NCBI RefSeq assembly: GCF_003938655.1
Contig: NZ_RJJT01000002.1
Location: 336,106 to 400,105 of the forward strand
From: Rhizobium pisi
Lineage (GTDB): Bacteria > Pseudomonadota > Alphaproteobacteria > Rhizobiales > Rhizobiaceae
Length of the DNA: 64,000 nucleotides
Reading direction: 5' to 3'
Positions 55,525-63,922 of this stretch are shown here, one piece after another. The notes below the pieces were generated by a model. It saw nothing but the letters and a program-made list of their open reading frames with translations, was not told the DNA's origin and did not search any database. Position 1 is the stretch's first letter. Every line of letters begins with the position of its first letter. Position numbers and translations under genes: made by a program.

Positions 55525-55878
55525 CGTGTTTTTTCAGCCTCAATCGCATTTTCCATCGGCGCAGCTCTATTATTCCCCGCGTCGATTTTCCATGATTGTT
55601 TTCACATAGCTTATTCAAGATGCGATGATCGCGACCGACTGTGGTATGAAAGCCCCCATCCGGGCGACAGGGACCCTGCATAATCCGCCGGCAGAACAGC
55701 AAATCGAACAAATGCCGTACCGATCCCGGGGAAACTGGGCTGTGATTGTCGCCAGCCTTGCGCTAAATGCACTTTAGCGACCGCCGCTCGACAAACTTCC
55801 CGGCCCCGATCGCCCCGAAAATCCATCGAAAAAGACGCGGCACGGCACCGACCATGCCTGTGTGCAGGAGGAGTATTC
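55525..55878. other. 354-base divergent intergenic region
   Basis: It lies between the XRE gene and the MFS gene, both of which are transcribed outward from it. It holds their promoters and an AGGAGGAG ribosome site before the MFS ATG. No gene is supported. Confidence 0.5.
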
Positions 55879-57081
55879 ATGGCAACTGTTGCTGAGAGCG
55901 CGCCCCGTTTCGAAAAGGCAGCGATGTCCATCCTGATAGCGGTCAGCTTCTGCCACATGCTGAACGACATCATGCAGTCGCTGCTCGCGTCGCTCTACCC
56001 GCTATTCAAGGCGAATTACGATCTCGATTTCGTCCAGATCGGCCTCCTCACCATGACTTTCCAGGTCACGGCCTCGCTGCTGCAGCCGGTGGTCGGCATT
56101 GTCACCGACCGCTGGCCGATGCCCTATTCGCTGCCGGTCGGCATGGCGAGCACCTTTTGCGGCCTCGTCCTGCTCGGCAATGCCGGCAGTTTCGCCCTGC
56201 TGCTTTTCGCCGCAAGCCTGATCGGCTTCGGCTCGGCCGTCTTCCATCCCGAGTCCTCGCGCGTCGCGCGTATTGCCTCCGGCGGCCGCCATGGTTTCGC
56301 GCAGTCTTTCTTCCAGGTCGGCGGCAATGCAGGCCAGGCGATCGGCCCACTGCTTGCCGCCTTCATCGTGCTACCGCTCGGCCAGCACAGCGTCTCCTGG
56401 TTTGCCGTCATCGCCATGGTCGGCATGATCGTGCTGAGCTGGGTCGGCAACTGGTACATGAGCCACAGACGCCAGAACGCCGGCAGGCATGCGATCAGCC
56501 GTACCCTTCCGTTGCCGCAGAACCGGGTCGTCTGGGCGCTGCTGATCCTCGTGCTTTTGACGGCAACGAAGAATGTCTACATGGCGAGCGTGTCGAGCTA
56601 TTTCACCTTCTGTGTCATCGACAAGTTCGCACTCAGCGTGCAGCAGGCGCAGTTGATGCTCTTCCTGTTCCTTGGCTCGGTTGCCGTCGGCACTTTCCTC
56701 GGCGGGCCGATCGGCGATCGCTTCGGCGCCCGTTTCGTCATCTGGTTCTCGATCCTCGGCGTCATTCCCTTCGCCCTCCTGCTTCCCTATGCGAACCTCT
56801 TCTGGACCGGTGTGCTCAGCATCGTCATCGGGCTGGTCTTCGCTTCAGCCTTCTCGGCGATCGTCGTCTTCGCCCAGGAACTGGTGCCGGGACGCGTCGG
56901 ATTGATCGCCGGCGTCTTCTTCGGCTTCGCTTTCGGAGCAGGGGGGCTAGGGGCGGCACTGCTAGGAGATTTCGCCGATACCCACGGCATCGACTTCGTC
57001 TATCGCATCTGCTCCTACCTGCCGCTGCTCGGCCTGCTGACGATCTTCCTGCCACGCATCCCGGGGCAGAAGCCGGCCTGA
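55879..57081 (+). CDS. MFS transporter, fosmidomycin-resistance (Fsr) type
   Basis: A 400-residue inner-membrane exporter with 12 hydrophobic helices. FCHMLNDIMQSLLASLYPLF near the N terminus and FHPESSRVARIASGGRHGFAQSFFQVGGNAGQAIGPLLA (about 115-155) are typical of the Fsr group. Relatives export fosmidomycin and other compounds; the natural substrate is unknown. It starts with a strong GGAGGAG site. Its last ~35 codons are duplicated at 62885-62997 on the other side of the repABC module. Confidence 0.9.
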   Translation: MATVAESAPRFEKAAMSILIAVSFCHMLNDIMQSLLASLYPLFKANYDLDFVQIGLLTMTFQVTASLLQPVVGIVTDRWPMPYSLPVGMASTFCGLVLLGNAGSFALLLFAASLIGFGSAVFHPESSRVARIASGGRHGFAQSFFQVGGNAGQAIGPLLAAFIVLPLGQHSVSWFAVIAMVGMIVLSWVGNWYMSHRRQNAGRHAISRTLPLPQNRVVWALLILVLLTATKNVYMASVSSYFTFCVIDKFALSVQQAQLMLFLFLGSVAVGTFLGGPIGDRFGARFVIWFSILGVIPFALLLPYANLFWTGVLSIVIGLVFASAFSAIVVFAQELVPGRVGLIAGVFFGFAFGAGGLGAALLGDFADTHGIDFVYRICSYLPLLGLLTIFLPRIPGQKPA

Positions 57082-57674
57082 AGGGTGTGGTCAGCACGGA
57101 ATACCTCAGCCCAGGATTTTCCCGATATTCCACGCTAGGCCAGCCTTGACGTTTTGCACGGCCGACTGCGGTCAGTCGATATTAGGAACCCACCGTGCCT
57201 CAAAGTGTCCTCAACATAGGCCGGCATGCAGTGATCCGCGTTGGCCTCGCACTGTCTCGGATCCCAGAGCTGATGGGCGGCGAGTTTCAGCACCAGCGCC
57301 AGCGCCTGCGTCGCCCTCCAGGGCAGGAGGGCTCCGGTCGCGACTAAAGACCGGGCTTCGAGATGGTCGATGGCCGCTTGCCGCGGATCAACGTCGCCGA
57401 ACAGATCGTCGGGCAGACCCCGCTGGCGCAGCAGGCCGAAGGGGCGTATCCCAACTTCGGCCGGGGAGCGTTTTATGACCTTGAGGCGAGACAAAGAATC
57501 ACGCTCGCCTGCTACGGTTGATGACAATGTCTCGGCTATAATGCCAAGCAAAGATGAAAAGATCCGCGCCGCCCTGCTTTCACGAACAGGAGGTTCCGGT
57601 GCGGCGCCTCACTAACTCTCTCGCACCGCTGCGCCCACCATGGTCAGCAAACGGCGTGCGTCGACACGCTTGAA
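57082..57674. other. 593-base region between the MFS gene and the parS array
   Basis: Overlapping frames occur, the longest being 138 residues on the minus strand (57135-57551) and a short plus-strand frame near 57363-57521. Neither has a recognised domain or convincing ribosome site. It may be decayed coding DNA. Confidence 0.45.
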
Positions 57675-57690
57675 GTTAGGCGCGCCTAAC
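57675..57690. promoter_or_regulatory. parS site 1
   Basis: GTTAGGCGCGCCTAAC, a perfect 16-bp palindrome of the GTT-N4-GC-N4-AAC class bound by RepB of repABC plasmids. It lies about 600 bases beyond repC. Confidence 0.8.
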
Positions 57691-58269
57691 TCGTTGGCGC
57701 CCACCACTTGTACGCTTCAAGGCACCCGTCCTACGTTAGCCTGCTCAATTTTCGCGCCCCTTCTTGGCATCAACTGTGAATGTTCAACCCATCTTAAACG
57801 ACGACGGACAAACGGAAGTCGGATCCATGTTGCGCTCACCATCGAGACAGGCAAGTTAGGCGCACCTAACTTGCAATCGCAGAGCAAGTAAGGGGCCGCG
57901 CGCTCAGTTCGAACTTCGCCCTTCCGCAGTGCCCCATCAGAAACACCGCCGATACCGGCAGCGCTCGGAGTTGCGATGATCGTCGCGCCGACACCAATAT
58001 GTCCAAAGCTCAGATATCTGAGTACGCATTGTTACGCTCACCAAACAACCTCGACACCGCGTCTCCCTGCCGATTTGACACACCGGCCAACTCCGCATTT
58101 CCAAATCGACGCGCGGACCCGGCTCGACACCGATGCACTAAACCCCTGAGGTACAATCACCCCGAGGAGAATTTCGCGAGGCTGGTCCCGGGACAACGGG
58201 AAACGCATCAAACGGCTAGGATCTGACGCCACGAGATAGAAACAATACGCGACTTAATCTCGGGGCAGG
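57691..58269. other. intergenic DNA between parS sites, no gene supported
   Basis: Downstream of repC. It contains parS site 2 and several short frames without domain signs. Its role is probably the plasmid centromere region. Confidence 0.5.
57855..57870. promoter_or_regulatory. parS site 2
   Basis: GTTAGGCGCACCTAAC, one base off the perfect palindrome at the centre. The flanks extend the symmetry to GCAAGTTAGG and CCTAACTTGC (57851-57874). Confidence 0.78.
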
Positions 58270-58285
58270 GTTAGGCGCGCCTAAC
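58270..58285. promoter_or_regulatory. parS site 3, overlapping the repC stop
   Basis: GTTAGGCGCGCCTAAC, identical to site 1. Its TTA at 58271-58273 is the repC stop codon read on the minus strand, so the centromere site and the gene end are shared. Confidence 0.8.
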
Positions 58286-59485
58286 TGCTCCCCCACTGTT
58301 CACCTTCAACTGCGCCATGACCATCGGCCCGAGTGAAAACTCTCCTCGTTCCCAGCGCCTCGTCAAGTCGCGCAGATAGCCACCAGGCGACGTGATAAAG
58401 TTCGCCCTCTCGAGAATACAGGCGATCGCGATTGCCGCATTTTCCGGTCCCATCACATCGCAAGCATCTTGATAGGCCGATGGGCTCACACCTAGCATCG
58501 ATCTGACCACAACGGCAGCCGACATCAGATCACGCCAGCCTCCCACCGCAACGGCGTGTCCATAGTCGCAGATCTGCGGGCAAGCCTTCAGTACAACACT
58601 CAACGGGAAGGATGTAGTCGCCGGGCGCGGCGGTAAATCGGTTCCACCAGACTTTGCCCCCTGCTCTTTTCGAGAGCGAGGTTCAAGTTCATTGATGGAT
58701 TCGGGTTTTGAATTCTGTATGTGGCGCTCATTACGAGCATCATTGGTGCTAATATTTTCGGTTTCTTCGTGACTATTCAGGCGGCTGAGTACTTCGGAGT
58801 AGAGGAGCTGCATTTCATCGAGCAGGTTATGCACGTCTGCCTGCGAAGGTGTCCGAGGGATGCGTGCTATCAAATTGAGATAGATGTCCTCGATCGTTTG
58901 CCAATCGCCCTCCGCGCCTTCCTCCATCGCCGCGCTAATCAGTTTCCGAACGTCCCTTCGGCATATTGTCAGTGTCTCCTTGGCTCTTCTGAACGCAACA
59001 CGGGCAGCCACGACCTCCTGCGCCATCAGAGCAAGTTCCTCAGCCCGCGCCAGAAGCGGAGACAGGTCGAAGCCGAAGGCCGTTTCGATGTCGCCATCAC
59101 GATCCTTCCGTGCAAATCTCTTTCCGTTGGCGCTGTCTTTTCGCACAATCAGACCTGCGTCGACGAGGATTGCGAGATGGCGCCGAAGCGTGGCTCCCGC
59201 AATGCCGTGGGCGCGCAGTGTCAGCTGGGCATTCGAAGGAAAGACGATCATCTGCCCATCCTGTCGCAATTCATTGGTCGGAAGGAAGGTTAGAAGCGCA
59301 TCCAGGATGGCGACGCTGCGATCCTGAAGGCCAAGCGTTTCCCGGGCTTCAGCAACATCACGGAAGACTTTCCACTTCTCGACAGACTTACCAGGCTTGA
59401 TCTCGTTCGCGGCCATCTGCCGCTTCACGAGGGCAAGCGTCATCGACCGCCGCCCAAACGGCGTCGTCACACTTCCCGTATGCAT
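58271..59485 (-). CDS. repC: plasmid replication initiator RepC
   Basis: A 404-residue initiator of repABC plasmids. The N-terminal DNA-binding domain (about 60-130, DALLTFLPTNELRQDGQMIVFPSNAQLTLRAHGIAGATLRRHLAILVDAGLI) and the C-terminal GWRDLMSAAVVVRSMLGVSPSAYQDACDVMGPENAA segment are diagnostic. The replication origin of such plasmids lies inside repC. The start has AGGTG upstream; the 187-base gap before it carries the counter-transcribed RNA that limits its synthesis. Confidence 0.96.
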   Translation of the reverse strand: MHTGSVTTPFGRRSMTLALVKRQMAANEIKPGKSVEKWKVFRDVAEARETLGLQDRSVAILDALLTFLPTNELRQDGQMIVFPSNAQLTLRAHGIAGATLRRHLAILVDAGLIVRKDSANGKRFARKDRDGDIETAFGFDLSPLLARAEELALMAQEVVAARVAFRRAKETLTICRRDVRKLISAAMEEGAEGDWQTIEDIYLNLIARIPRTPSQADVHNLLDEMQLLYSEVLSRLNSHEETENISTNDARNERHIQNSKPESINELEPRSRKEQGAKSGGTDLPPRPATTSFPLSVVLKACPQICDYGHAVAVGGWRDLMSAAVVVRSMLGVSPSAYQDACDVMGPENAAIAIACILERANFITSPGGYLRDLTRRWERGEFSLGPMVMAQLKVNSGGAVRRA

Positions 59486-59544
59486 CGTCTTTCACCTTTC
59501 AGAAGGCAAAAGAAATCCGCTCACCAAAAACGGCGCCAAGACTC

Positions 59545-59573
59545 TTGACGAAGATTCATGGAAATGCGATTCT
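59545..59573 (+). promoter_or_regulatory. promoter of the counter-transcribed RNA
   Basis: TTGACG (59545-59550), 17 bases, GATTCT (59568-59573), on the strand opposite to repABC and inside the repB-repC gap, as in other repABC plasmids. Confidence 0.65.
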
Positions 59574-59579
59574 CTGTCT

Positions 59580-59637
59580 TGCTACAGAACAGATAAGGGC
59601 TTCCAGGACGGCGACGTTCAGGGGGCTCTTTTCTTTT
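59580..59637 (+). ncRNA. counter-transcribed RNA (ctRNA, incompatibility RNA) of repABC
   Basis: A short RNA of about 58 bases predicted from the promoter at 59545-59573 to a hairpin in which GGGCTTCC (59597-59604) pairs with GGGGGCTC (59621-59628) using some G-U pairs, followed by TTTTCTTTT. It is antisense to the repC leader, where repABC plasmids encode an RNA that represses RepC and determines incompatibility. Ends are estimated. Confidence 0.8.
59597..59637 (+). terminator. intrinsic terminator of the ctRNA
   Basis: Stem GGGCTTCC/GGGGGCTC with an inner GGAC/GTTC pairing, followed by TTTTCTTTT. Confidence 0.7.
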
Positions 59638-59672
59638 GCGGGTTTCACTCCGTGGTTCGTTGATCCAGCGTG

Positions 59673-60662
59673 CTATTTCGCAGAGCGGTGCTCGCGATAC
59701 AGTTCCTCAAGCTTCTCCAGGACGAGCGCGGCAAACTCAGGCGCTTCTTTCCGGTCGATGGCGATTTCCAGTTTTCCGTCCGTGTTCAGCACTTTCGCGA
59801 GGCGCTTTCCGTCGGCGGCGGTCCACACGTCAACAGCCACCGGAACTGCCCGCGGTTTCAAGTGCGCGACAACAGCCTTGAAGCGTGCCTCCGAGGGAAG
59901 GGACTTGACCGCCGCCGATTCGAGAAACAGCTTGGCCAAGTCGAGCGATCCGTCCTTGGCAAGCAGGTCTGCGAGCTCAACCCAACTCCGGCGCCCTACA
60001 CCCGGGGCGGAACCGATTGCATTGATCAGATCCCGGGGGATCCTGACTACGACGGACAGCATGTAGGACAGATCGCTTTTATAGACAGACAGCGCTGACA
60101 TGATGACGTCCCTGGAAAAGCGCTGCTGCAGATTATCGGCGAAGAGGGCCTTCTCGATATAGGTAAGATCCTCGCGCTCGTTGTTCTCCTGGCCCTGCGC
60201 CACAACGAGTTGCTCATCCGTCAAATCGCGAACGATTGCCTTGACCGGGCGTTTAAGCGCCTGAACGGCGCGAAGCCGACGGTGACCAAACGCCACTTGA
60301 TAGCGGCCGGCCTGGTCTGGGTGAGGGCGGACAAGAATCGGCACCTGCTGGCCTTGTTCCTCAATCGAACTAATCAGCCCGTCGATATCGCCGGGCATGC
60401 GGTCTTGTACAAAGGAAGGCTCGACCTCGCTTGGGTCGATCTCGATCACTGTCTGGCCCTCTGCAAGTCGCCGTTCGATCTCATCTGCACGGGCCTGACG
60501 GGCCTTTTCCTCGCGGATGCTGGACCCGACCTGCTTGACCAACTTGTTGTCCGCCGAGGATTCGTCGGACTGCAGAGACGGCGAAAGCAGCGGACGACCC
60601 TGCGCCTTTGCCGGACGCGCTGCGTCGACCTGTACGAGGTTCAGAAGGTTCTTTCGGCTCAT
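59673..60662 (-). CDS. repB: plasmid partitioning protein RepB (ParB-like)
   Basis: A 329-residue ParB-family protein. The N-terminal half has the CTPase/ParB core (VRPHPDQAGRYQVAFGHRRLRAVQALKRPVKAIV, about 110-145), followed by a DNA-binding helix-turn-helix region. It binds parS sites, presumably the palindromes at 57675, 57855 and 58270. It overlaps repA by four bases (ATGA). Confidence 0.95.
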   Translation of the reverse strand: MSRKNLLNLVQVDAARPAKAQGRPLLSPSLQSDESSADNKLVKQVGSSIREEKARQARADEIERRLAEGQTVIEIDPSEVEPSFVQDRMPGDIDGLISSIEEQGQQVPILVRPHPDQAGRYQVAFGHRRLRAVQALKRPVKAIVRDLTDEQLVVAQGQENNEREDLTYIEKALFADNLQQRFSRDVIMSALSVYKSDLSYMLSVVVRIPRDLINAIGSAPGVGRRSWVELADLLAKDGSLDLAKLFLESAAVKSLPSEARFKAVVAHLKPRAVPVAVDVWTAADGKRLAKVLNTDGKLEIAIDRKEAPEFAALVLEKLEELYREHRSAK

Positions 60663-61873
60663 ACGGCTCTCCCCCAGGATTTCTTGATCAGGGTCTCGAT
60701 TTCCTCGTTGACGTTGTTCATCGCCTCGAGCGCACGGTCGTATGTGCTGCGCGTAAACTGACCCCTCTCGACCTCGTAAAGGGTCTGGTTGGTCAGTCCG
60801 GCATCAGAAACGGCCGTGGTCTTGAGCATTGGGAAATTTAGGACGTGGGAACCAAAGATCGAGCGCAAATACCCCACCATCTGGTTCTGCGGCCCATCGG
60901 CAGGCTCAAAGCGCGTAATCAGGTAGCGCATCCATGAAAAGTCGACATTTCCCCCTGCTGTGGCGACCTCCCGAAGAAGTTCAGCAACCATCGCCAGGAA
61001 CTGGTTCATCGACATAACGTCCAGCATCTGGGGATGAACCGTCACGATCACCGACGTCGCTGCGGTGAGGGCGGACAGCGTGAGATAGCCAAGCTGCGGC
61101 GGGCAGTCGATGACGACCACATCGTAGTTGCTTTCGACCTCGTCCAAAACCTGGCGAACCCGGTCGAAGAACATCACATCGCCCACTTGGCGCTTCATCA
61201 ACGCTCGCGGGGTATCGTGCTCGAATTCCATGAGTTCCAGATTGCCCGGGATTAGGTGAAGATCGGGAATGTATGTCGAGCGAATGATCTCTTGGATGGG
61301 CCGGCGCTCGTCATCATAGCGAATAGCGCCGTACATGGTTTCGTTGGAGCCTACATCGAGTTCGGGCTGGTTGCCGAAGAGCGCCGAAAGGCTGGCCTGA
61401 GGATCCAGATCGAGGGCAAGAACCCTGTACCCGCGCAATCCTAGATGCTGCGCCAGATGCGCTGCCGTTGTGGTTTTGCCGGAGCCACCCTTGAAGTTCA
61501 TAACCGATATAACTTGCAGCGCTTCACCATCGCGCCGGTGCGGAAGATACCGCCTGTCGGCGCGGCCGACACGATCGAGATGCCTGCGGATTTTGTCGAT
61601 GTCTTCGACCGAATAGGAGCGGCGACCGCCCGCCGTCGTGCTCACCTCGAGATCCTCGATGTCGTTTGACACCTGACGAAGGTAGACTTCCTTGACACCC
61701 ACGAGCTTAGCAGCCTCTGATGGCTGGAAATGCCGAATCCCTTTTTCGGCAACCGGTGGGAAAGTGCTCAGGTGATGTGCTTGAAGCTGCGTTGCAAGCG
61801 CTGACGAGTGCCGTTCGATAAGTTCGACCAATGTCTCCTGTGCCGCCAATTTATTTCCAGCCGGTCGCTTCAT
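60659..61873 (-). CDS. repA: plasmid partitioning ATPase RepA (ParA-like)
   Basis: A 404-residue ParA-type ATPase with a deviant Walker A FKGGSGKTTTAAHLA (about 129-143), a Walker A' DLDPQASLSALFG and a Walker B VVIDCPPQLG. The N-terminal part (VKEVYLRQVSNDIEDLEVSTTAGGRRSYSVEDI) is a helix-turn-helix for operon autorepression. It is first of the repABC operon, with the upstream promoter region at 61874-62249. Confidence 0.95.
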   Translation of the reverse strand: MKRPAGNKLAAQETLVELIERHSSALATQLQAHHLSTFPPVAEKGIRHFQPSEAAKLVGVKEVYLRQVSNDIEDLEVSTTAGGRRSYSVEDIDKIRRHLDRVGRADRRYLPHRRDGEALQVISVMNFKGGSGKTTTAAHLAQHLGLRGYRVLALDLDPQASLSALFGNQPELDVGSNETMYGAIRYDDERRPIQEIIRSTYIPDLHLIPGNLELMEFEHDTPRALMKRQVGDVMFFDRVRQVLDEVESNYDVVVIDCPPQLGYLTLSALTAATSVIVTVHPQMLDVMSMNQFLAMVAELLREVATAGGNVDFSWMRYLITRFEPADGPQNQMVGYLRSIFGSHVLNFPMLKTTAVSDAGLTNQTLYEVERGQFTRSTYDRALEAMNNVNEEIETLIKKSWGRAV

Positions 61874-62249
61874 TTTCAGCCCGATATTTCACAACAGCGC
61901 TTTGAGGCGGCCAAAACCGATTTACACCGCTGTTGCAATAAGCCCCGATTCTGGTGGGCGGGCAAGCTATTTATGGTAAAGGAATTCTTAACGAACCTGC
62001 TGGTCTTGAAGGAAAATCGCCGCTCTTTACCCCAAAACTTCCAAGCGAAACAAGCGTTTGACGTATTCGGGCGCACATACGAAGATCCTCGCAAAAAGCA
62101 GTTGATATTAGAGGCGAATGCCTCGTGTCCCTGCGTCGGTGCCTACTTTCGGATGAAGAACTAAGCGACTCAGTACAGTGGCATGTCCAGCCGAAAACAT
62201 TATTCGACTTCAAAGGCACCGCGGATGGCGATATTGAGAAAACAAAAGA
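61874..62249. promoter_or_regulatory. repA upstream region
   Basis: 376 bases upstream of repA. On the minus strand the sequence GTTAAGAATTCCTTTACCATAAAT (near 61973-61996) is AT-rich and a plausible repABC promoter or operator zone. No gene is supported here. Confidence 0.5.
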
Positions 62250-62888
62250 TTACGAGAACAATCGCGCGGCGCGCCCAGGCCGTCGGGTAGCGCTGTTGTA
62301 ATAGCTTGACGCCTGCTGCACTGATCGATGCCGAGATTGCTCCATTGCCTCTTAGAGCGGGACGCCACGGTTTGCCGCTTCCGTCAGATATCCCGACCGC
62401 AACCCCGTTCGCGGAAAATTCGCTCACCTCTAAACCAGCCGCTGCCACCCTCTGCTTGACGATATCGTTGACCGCTTTTGGGTCGAGCGCACGACGGGAC
62501 ACATCGCCCCAACGATCGATCGCACGGGATATGCTGCCGCTGTCGATCTTTGCACCCGTCAACCAGACGTTCAGCGCGTCCACCGGCCGGCCGGTCAGAT
62601 AAGCGATTTCATCTTGGCCGGCGCCAGAATTCTTGGTGTGGCCGAGGTGGGTGGAAAGAGAGGGCAGGGACTTCCGTCCTCACCGCGGACCGGCGCCTCG
62701 ATCGTCAACTGCTCCTTGCGCAGACCGGCCACCTCGCTGTGCCGGCGTCCACCGGAGGCTCGATCCCGAACGTCGCGCAGACTGTCGCTGCTGCAGGTTG
62801 CGAGCAGCCCGGCCAGCACCTCGCCTGTTACCGCCTTGGCGCTCTTGCGGCGATGTGGCCGTGCTACGGCGCGTACCGCCAGCCGGAT
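62250..62888 (-). pseudogene. decayed tyrosine recombinase (phage-type integrase)
   Basis: Fragments in different frames read in order on the minus strand: VTGEVLAGLLATC and SDSLRDVRDRASGGRRHSEV, then DALNVWLTGAKIDSGSISRA and RRALDPKAVNDIVKQRVAAAG, then (shifted) RSGYLTEAANRGVPL, a stop codon, EAMEQSRHRSVQQASSYYN and a terminal TAA. The HRSVQQASSYY box carries the catalytic His/Arg and Tyr. At least one frameshift and one nonsense mutation make it inactive. Confidence 0.8.
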
Positions 62889-62997
62889 CGCCGACACCCA
62901 CGGCATCGACTTCGTCTATCACATCTGCTCCTACCTGCCGCTGCTCGGTCTCCTGACGGTCTTCCTGCCGCGCATCCCCAAGCAGAAATCGGCTTAG
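62885..62997 (+). pseudogene. duplicated 3' fragment of the Fsr-type MFS gene
   Basis: Translates as IADTHGIDFVYHICSYLPLLG...PRIPKQKSA, nearly the last 35 residues of the intact MFS protein at 55879-57081, with DNA of high but imperfect identity. It follows directly on the decayed integrase. It is a direct repeat of the MFS 3' end on the far side of the repABC module. Confidence 0.85.
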
Positions 62998-63021
62998 GTC
63001 GGTCGCCTGCAGATAATGCAT

Positions 63022-63053
63022 GAGCCCGGATATCCCTCGGGAATTCCGGGCTC
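63022..63053 (+). terminator. hairpin after the MFS fragment
   Basis: GAGCCCGGA, a partially paired loop, TCCGGGCTC, within a longer imperfect inverted repeat (63014-63062). It may be the old terminator of the MFS gene copy. Confidence 0.6.
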
Positions 63054-63215
63054 GACGCATTATGCGATTTCGCGCGTCGCTATCGCGACGGGCACGAACG
63101 TATTTTTCTTCTCATATGAGGAAGAGGGATCACCATTCCTTTAATCCACTATTTTTATAGATAATATTCATTGGAGAATGACATCGGTTTCGGCACGATA
63201 TTGGAAGGAAATGGC

Positions 63216-63776
63216 ATGTCTGCTCTCAAACTGGTCGGCCTCGCGGGTAGCTTTAACCGTCCCTCGAGGACCTTCGCGCTTATCGAAAATGTTGCTGGCC
63301 TCGCCGCTGAGAGATACGGCTTCGACAATACCCTCTACGACCTGACCGATGTCGGCCCCTCGCTTGGCCAGACGCTGCGCCGTGACGATCTCGACAGTCG
63401 TGCAAAGAAGGTCGTCGACGATATCGTCAATGCCGACGTGCTGGTCATCGGAGCGCCGACCTACAAGGGCAGCTATCCCGGTCTCTTCAAGCATCTGATC
63501 GACCTGATCGACCCACATGAACTACGCGCTAAACCGATCGTCATCACCGCGACAGGCGGCGGCGATCGGCATGCGCTGATGGTCGAGCATCAGCTCCGTC
63601 CGCTCTTCGGCTTTTTCATGTCTCACACACTGCCGACCGCCATCTACGCGTCCGACCGCGACTTCACCGATTACCGTGTCTCATCCGAACCGCTTTCCAA
63701 GCGGATCGGAGACGTCGTCAGCGAGATTTCGGCCTTCTTTCCCCTTCGCAATCAGGCACTTATCGCTGCCGAGTGA
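63216..63776 (+). CDS. NADPH-dependent FMN reductase (MsuE/SsuE type)
   Basis: A 186-residue flavodoxin-like reductase: KLVGLAGSFNRPSRTFALIE near the start (FMN phosphate loop), VLVIGAPTYKGSYPGLFKHLIDLI (about 72-95) and TATGGGDRHALMVEHQLRPLFGFF. It supplies reduced FMN to flavin monooxygenases such as alkanesulfonate oxygenases. The ATG at 63216 is preceded by GGAAGGA. It lies alone, near the window end, and could serve the SsuD-like enzyme at 4314 only in trans. Confidence 0.9.
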   Translation: MSALKLVGLAGSFNRPSRTFALIENVAGLAAERYGFDNTLYDLTDVGPSLGQTLRRDDLDSRAKKVVDDIVNADVLVIGAPTYKGSYPGLFKHLIDLIDPHELRAKPIVITATGGGDRHALMVEHQLRPLFGFFMSHTLPTAIYASDRDFTDYRVSSEPLSKRIGDVVSEISAFFPLRNQALIAAE

Positions 63777-63796
63777 AGATTGCCGGAATGGTTCGA

Positions 63797-63819
63797 GACG
63801 GCGCCCCTGAGGCGCCGTC
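63797..63819 (+). terminator. hairpin 1 after the FMN reductase
   Basis: GACGGCGCC, five-base loop, GGCGCCGTC: perfect 9-bp stem 20 bases after the stop. Confidence 0.65.
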
Positions 63820-63830
63820 AGACTGCTGAC

Positions 63831-63866
63831 AAACCCGTCGATTTTTTCGGCGGGTTTTGCTTTTTT
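63831..63866 (+). terminator. intrinsic terminator after the FMN reductase
   Basis: AAACCCGTCG, T-rich loop, CGGCGGGTTT, then TTGCTTTTTT. The stem has one G-T wobble and a strong T tract. Confidence 0.8.
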
Positions 63867-63922
63867 GGCGATAGGATTCTTTGCCGGTCGTGTTGGCAGA
63901 GGGCGAAGAAGGAGGTTTCGGC

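Noticed and set aside
57640..57891. 83-residue plus-strand frame containing two parS sites
   Set aside because: It reads through the palindromes with no domain; the parS function explains the sequence better.
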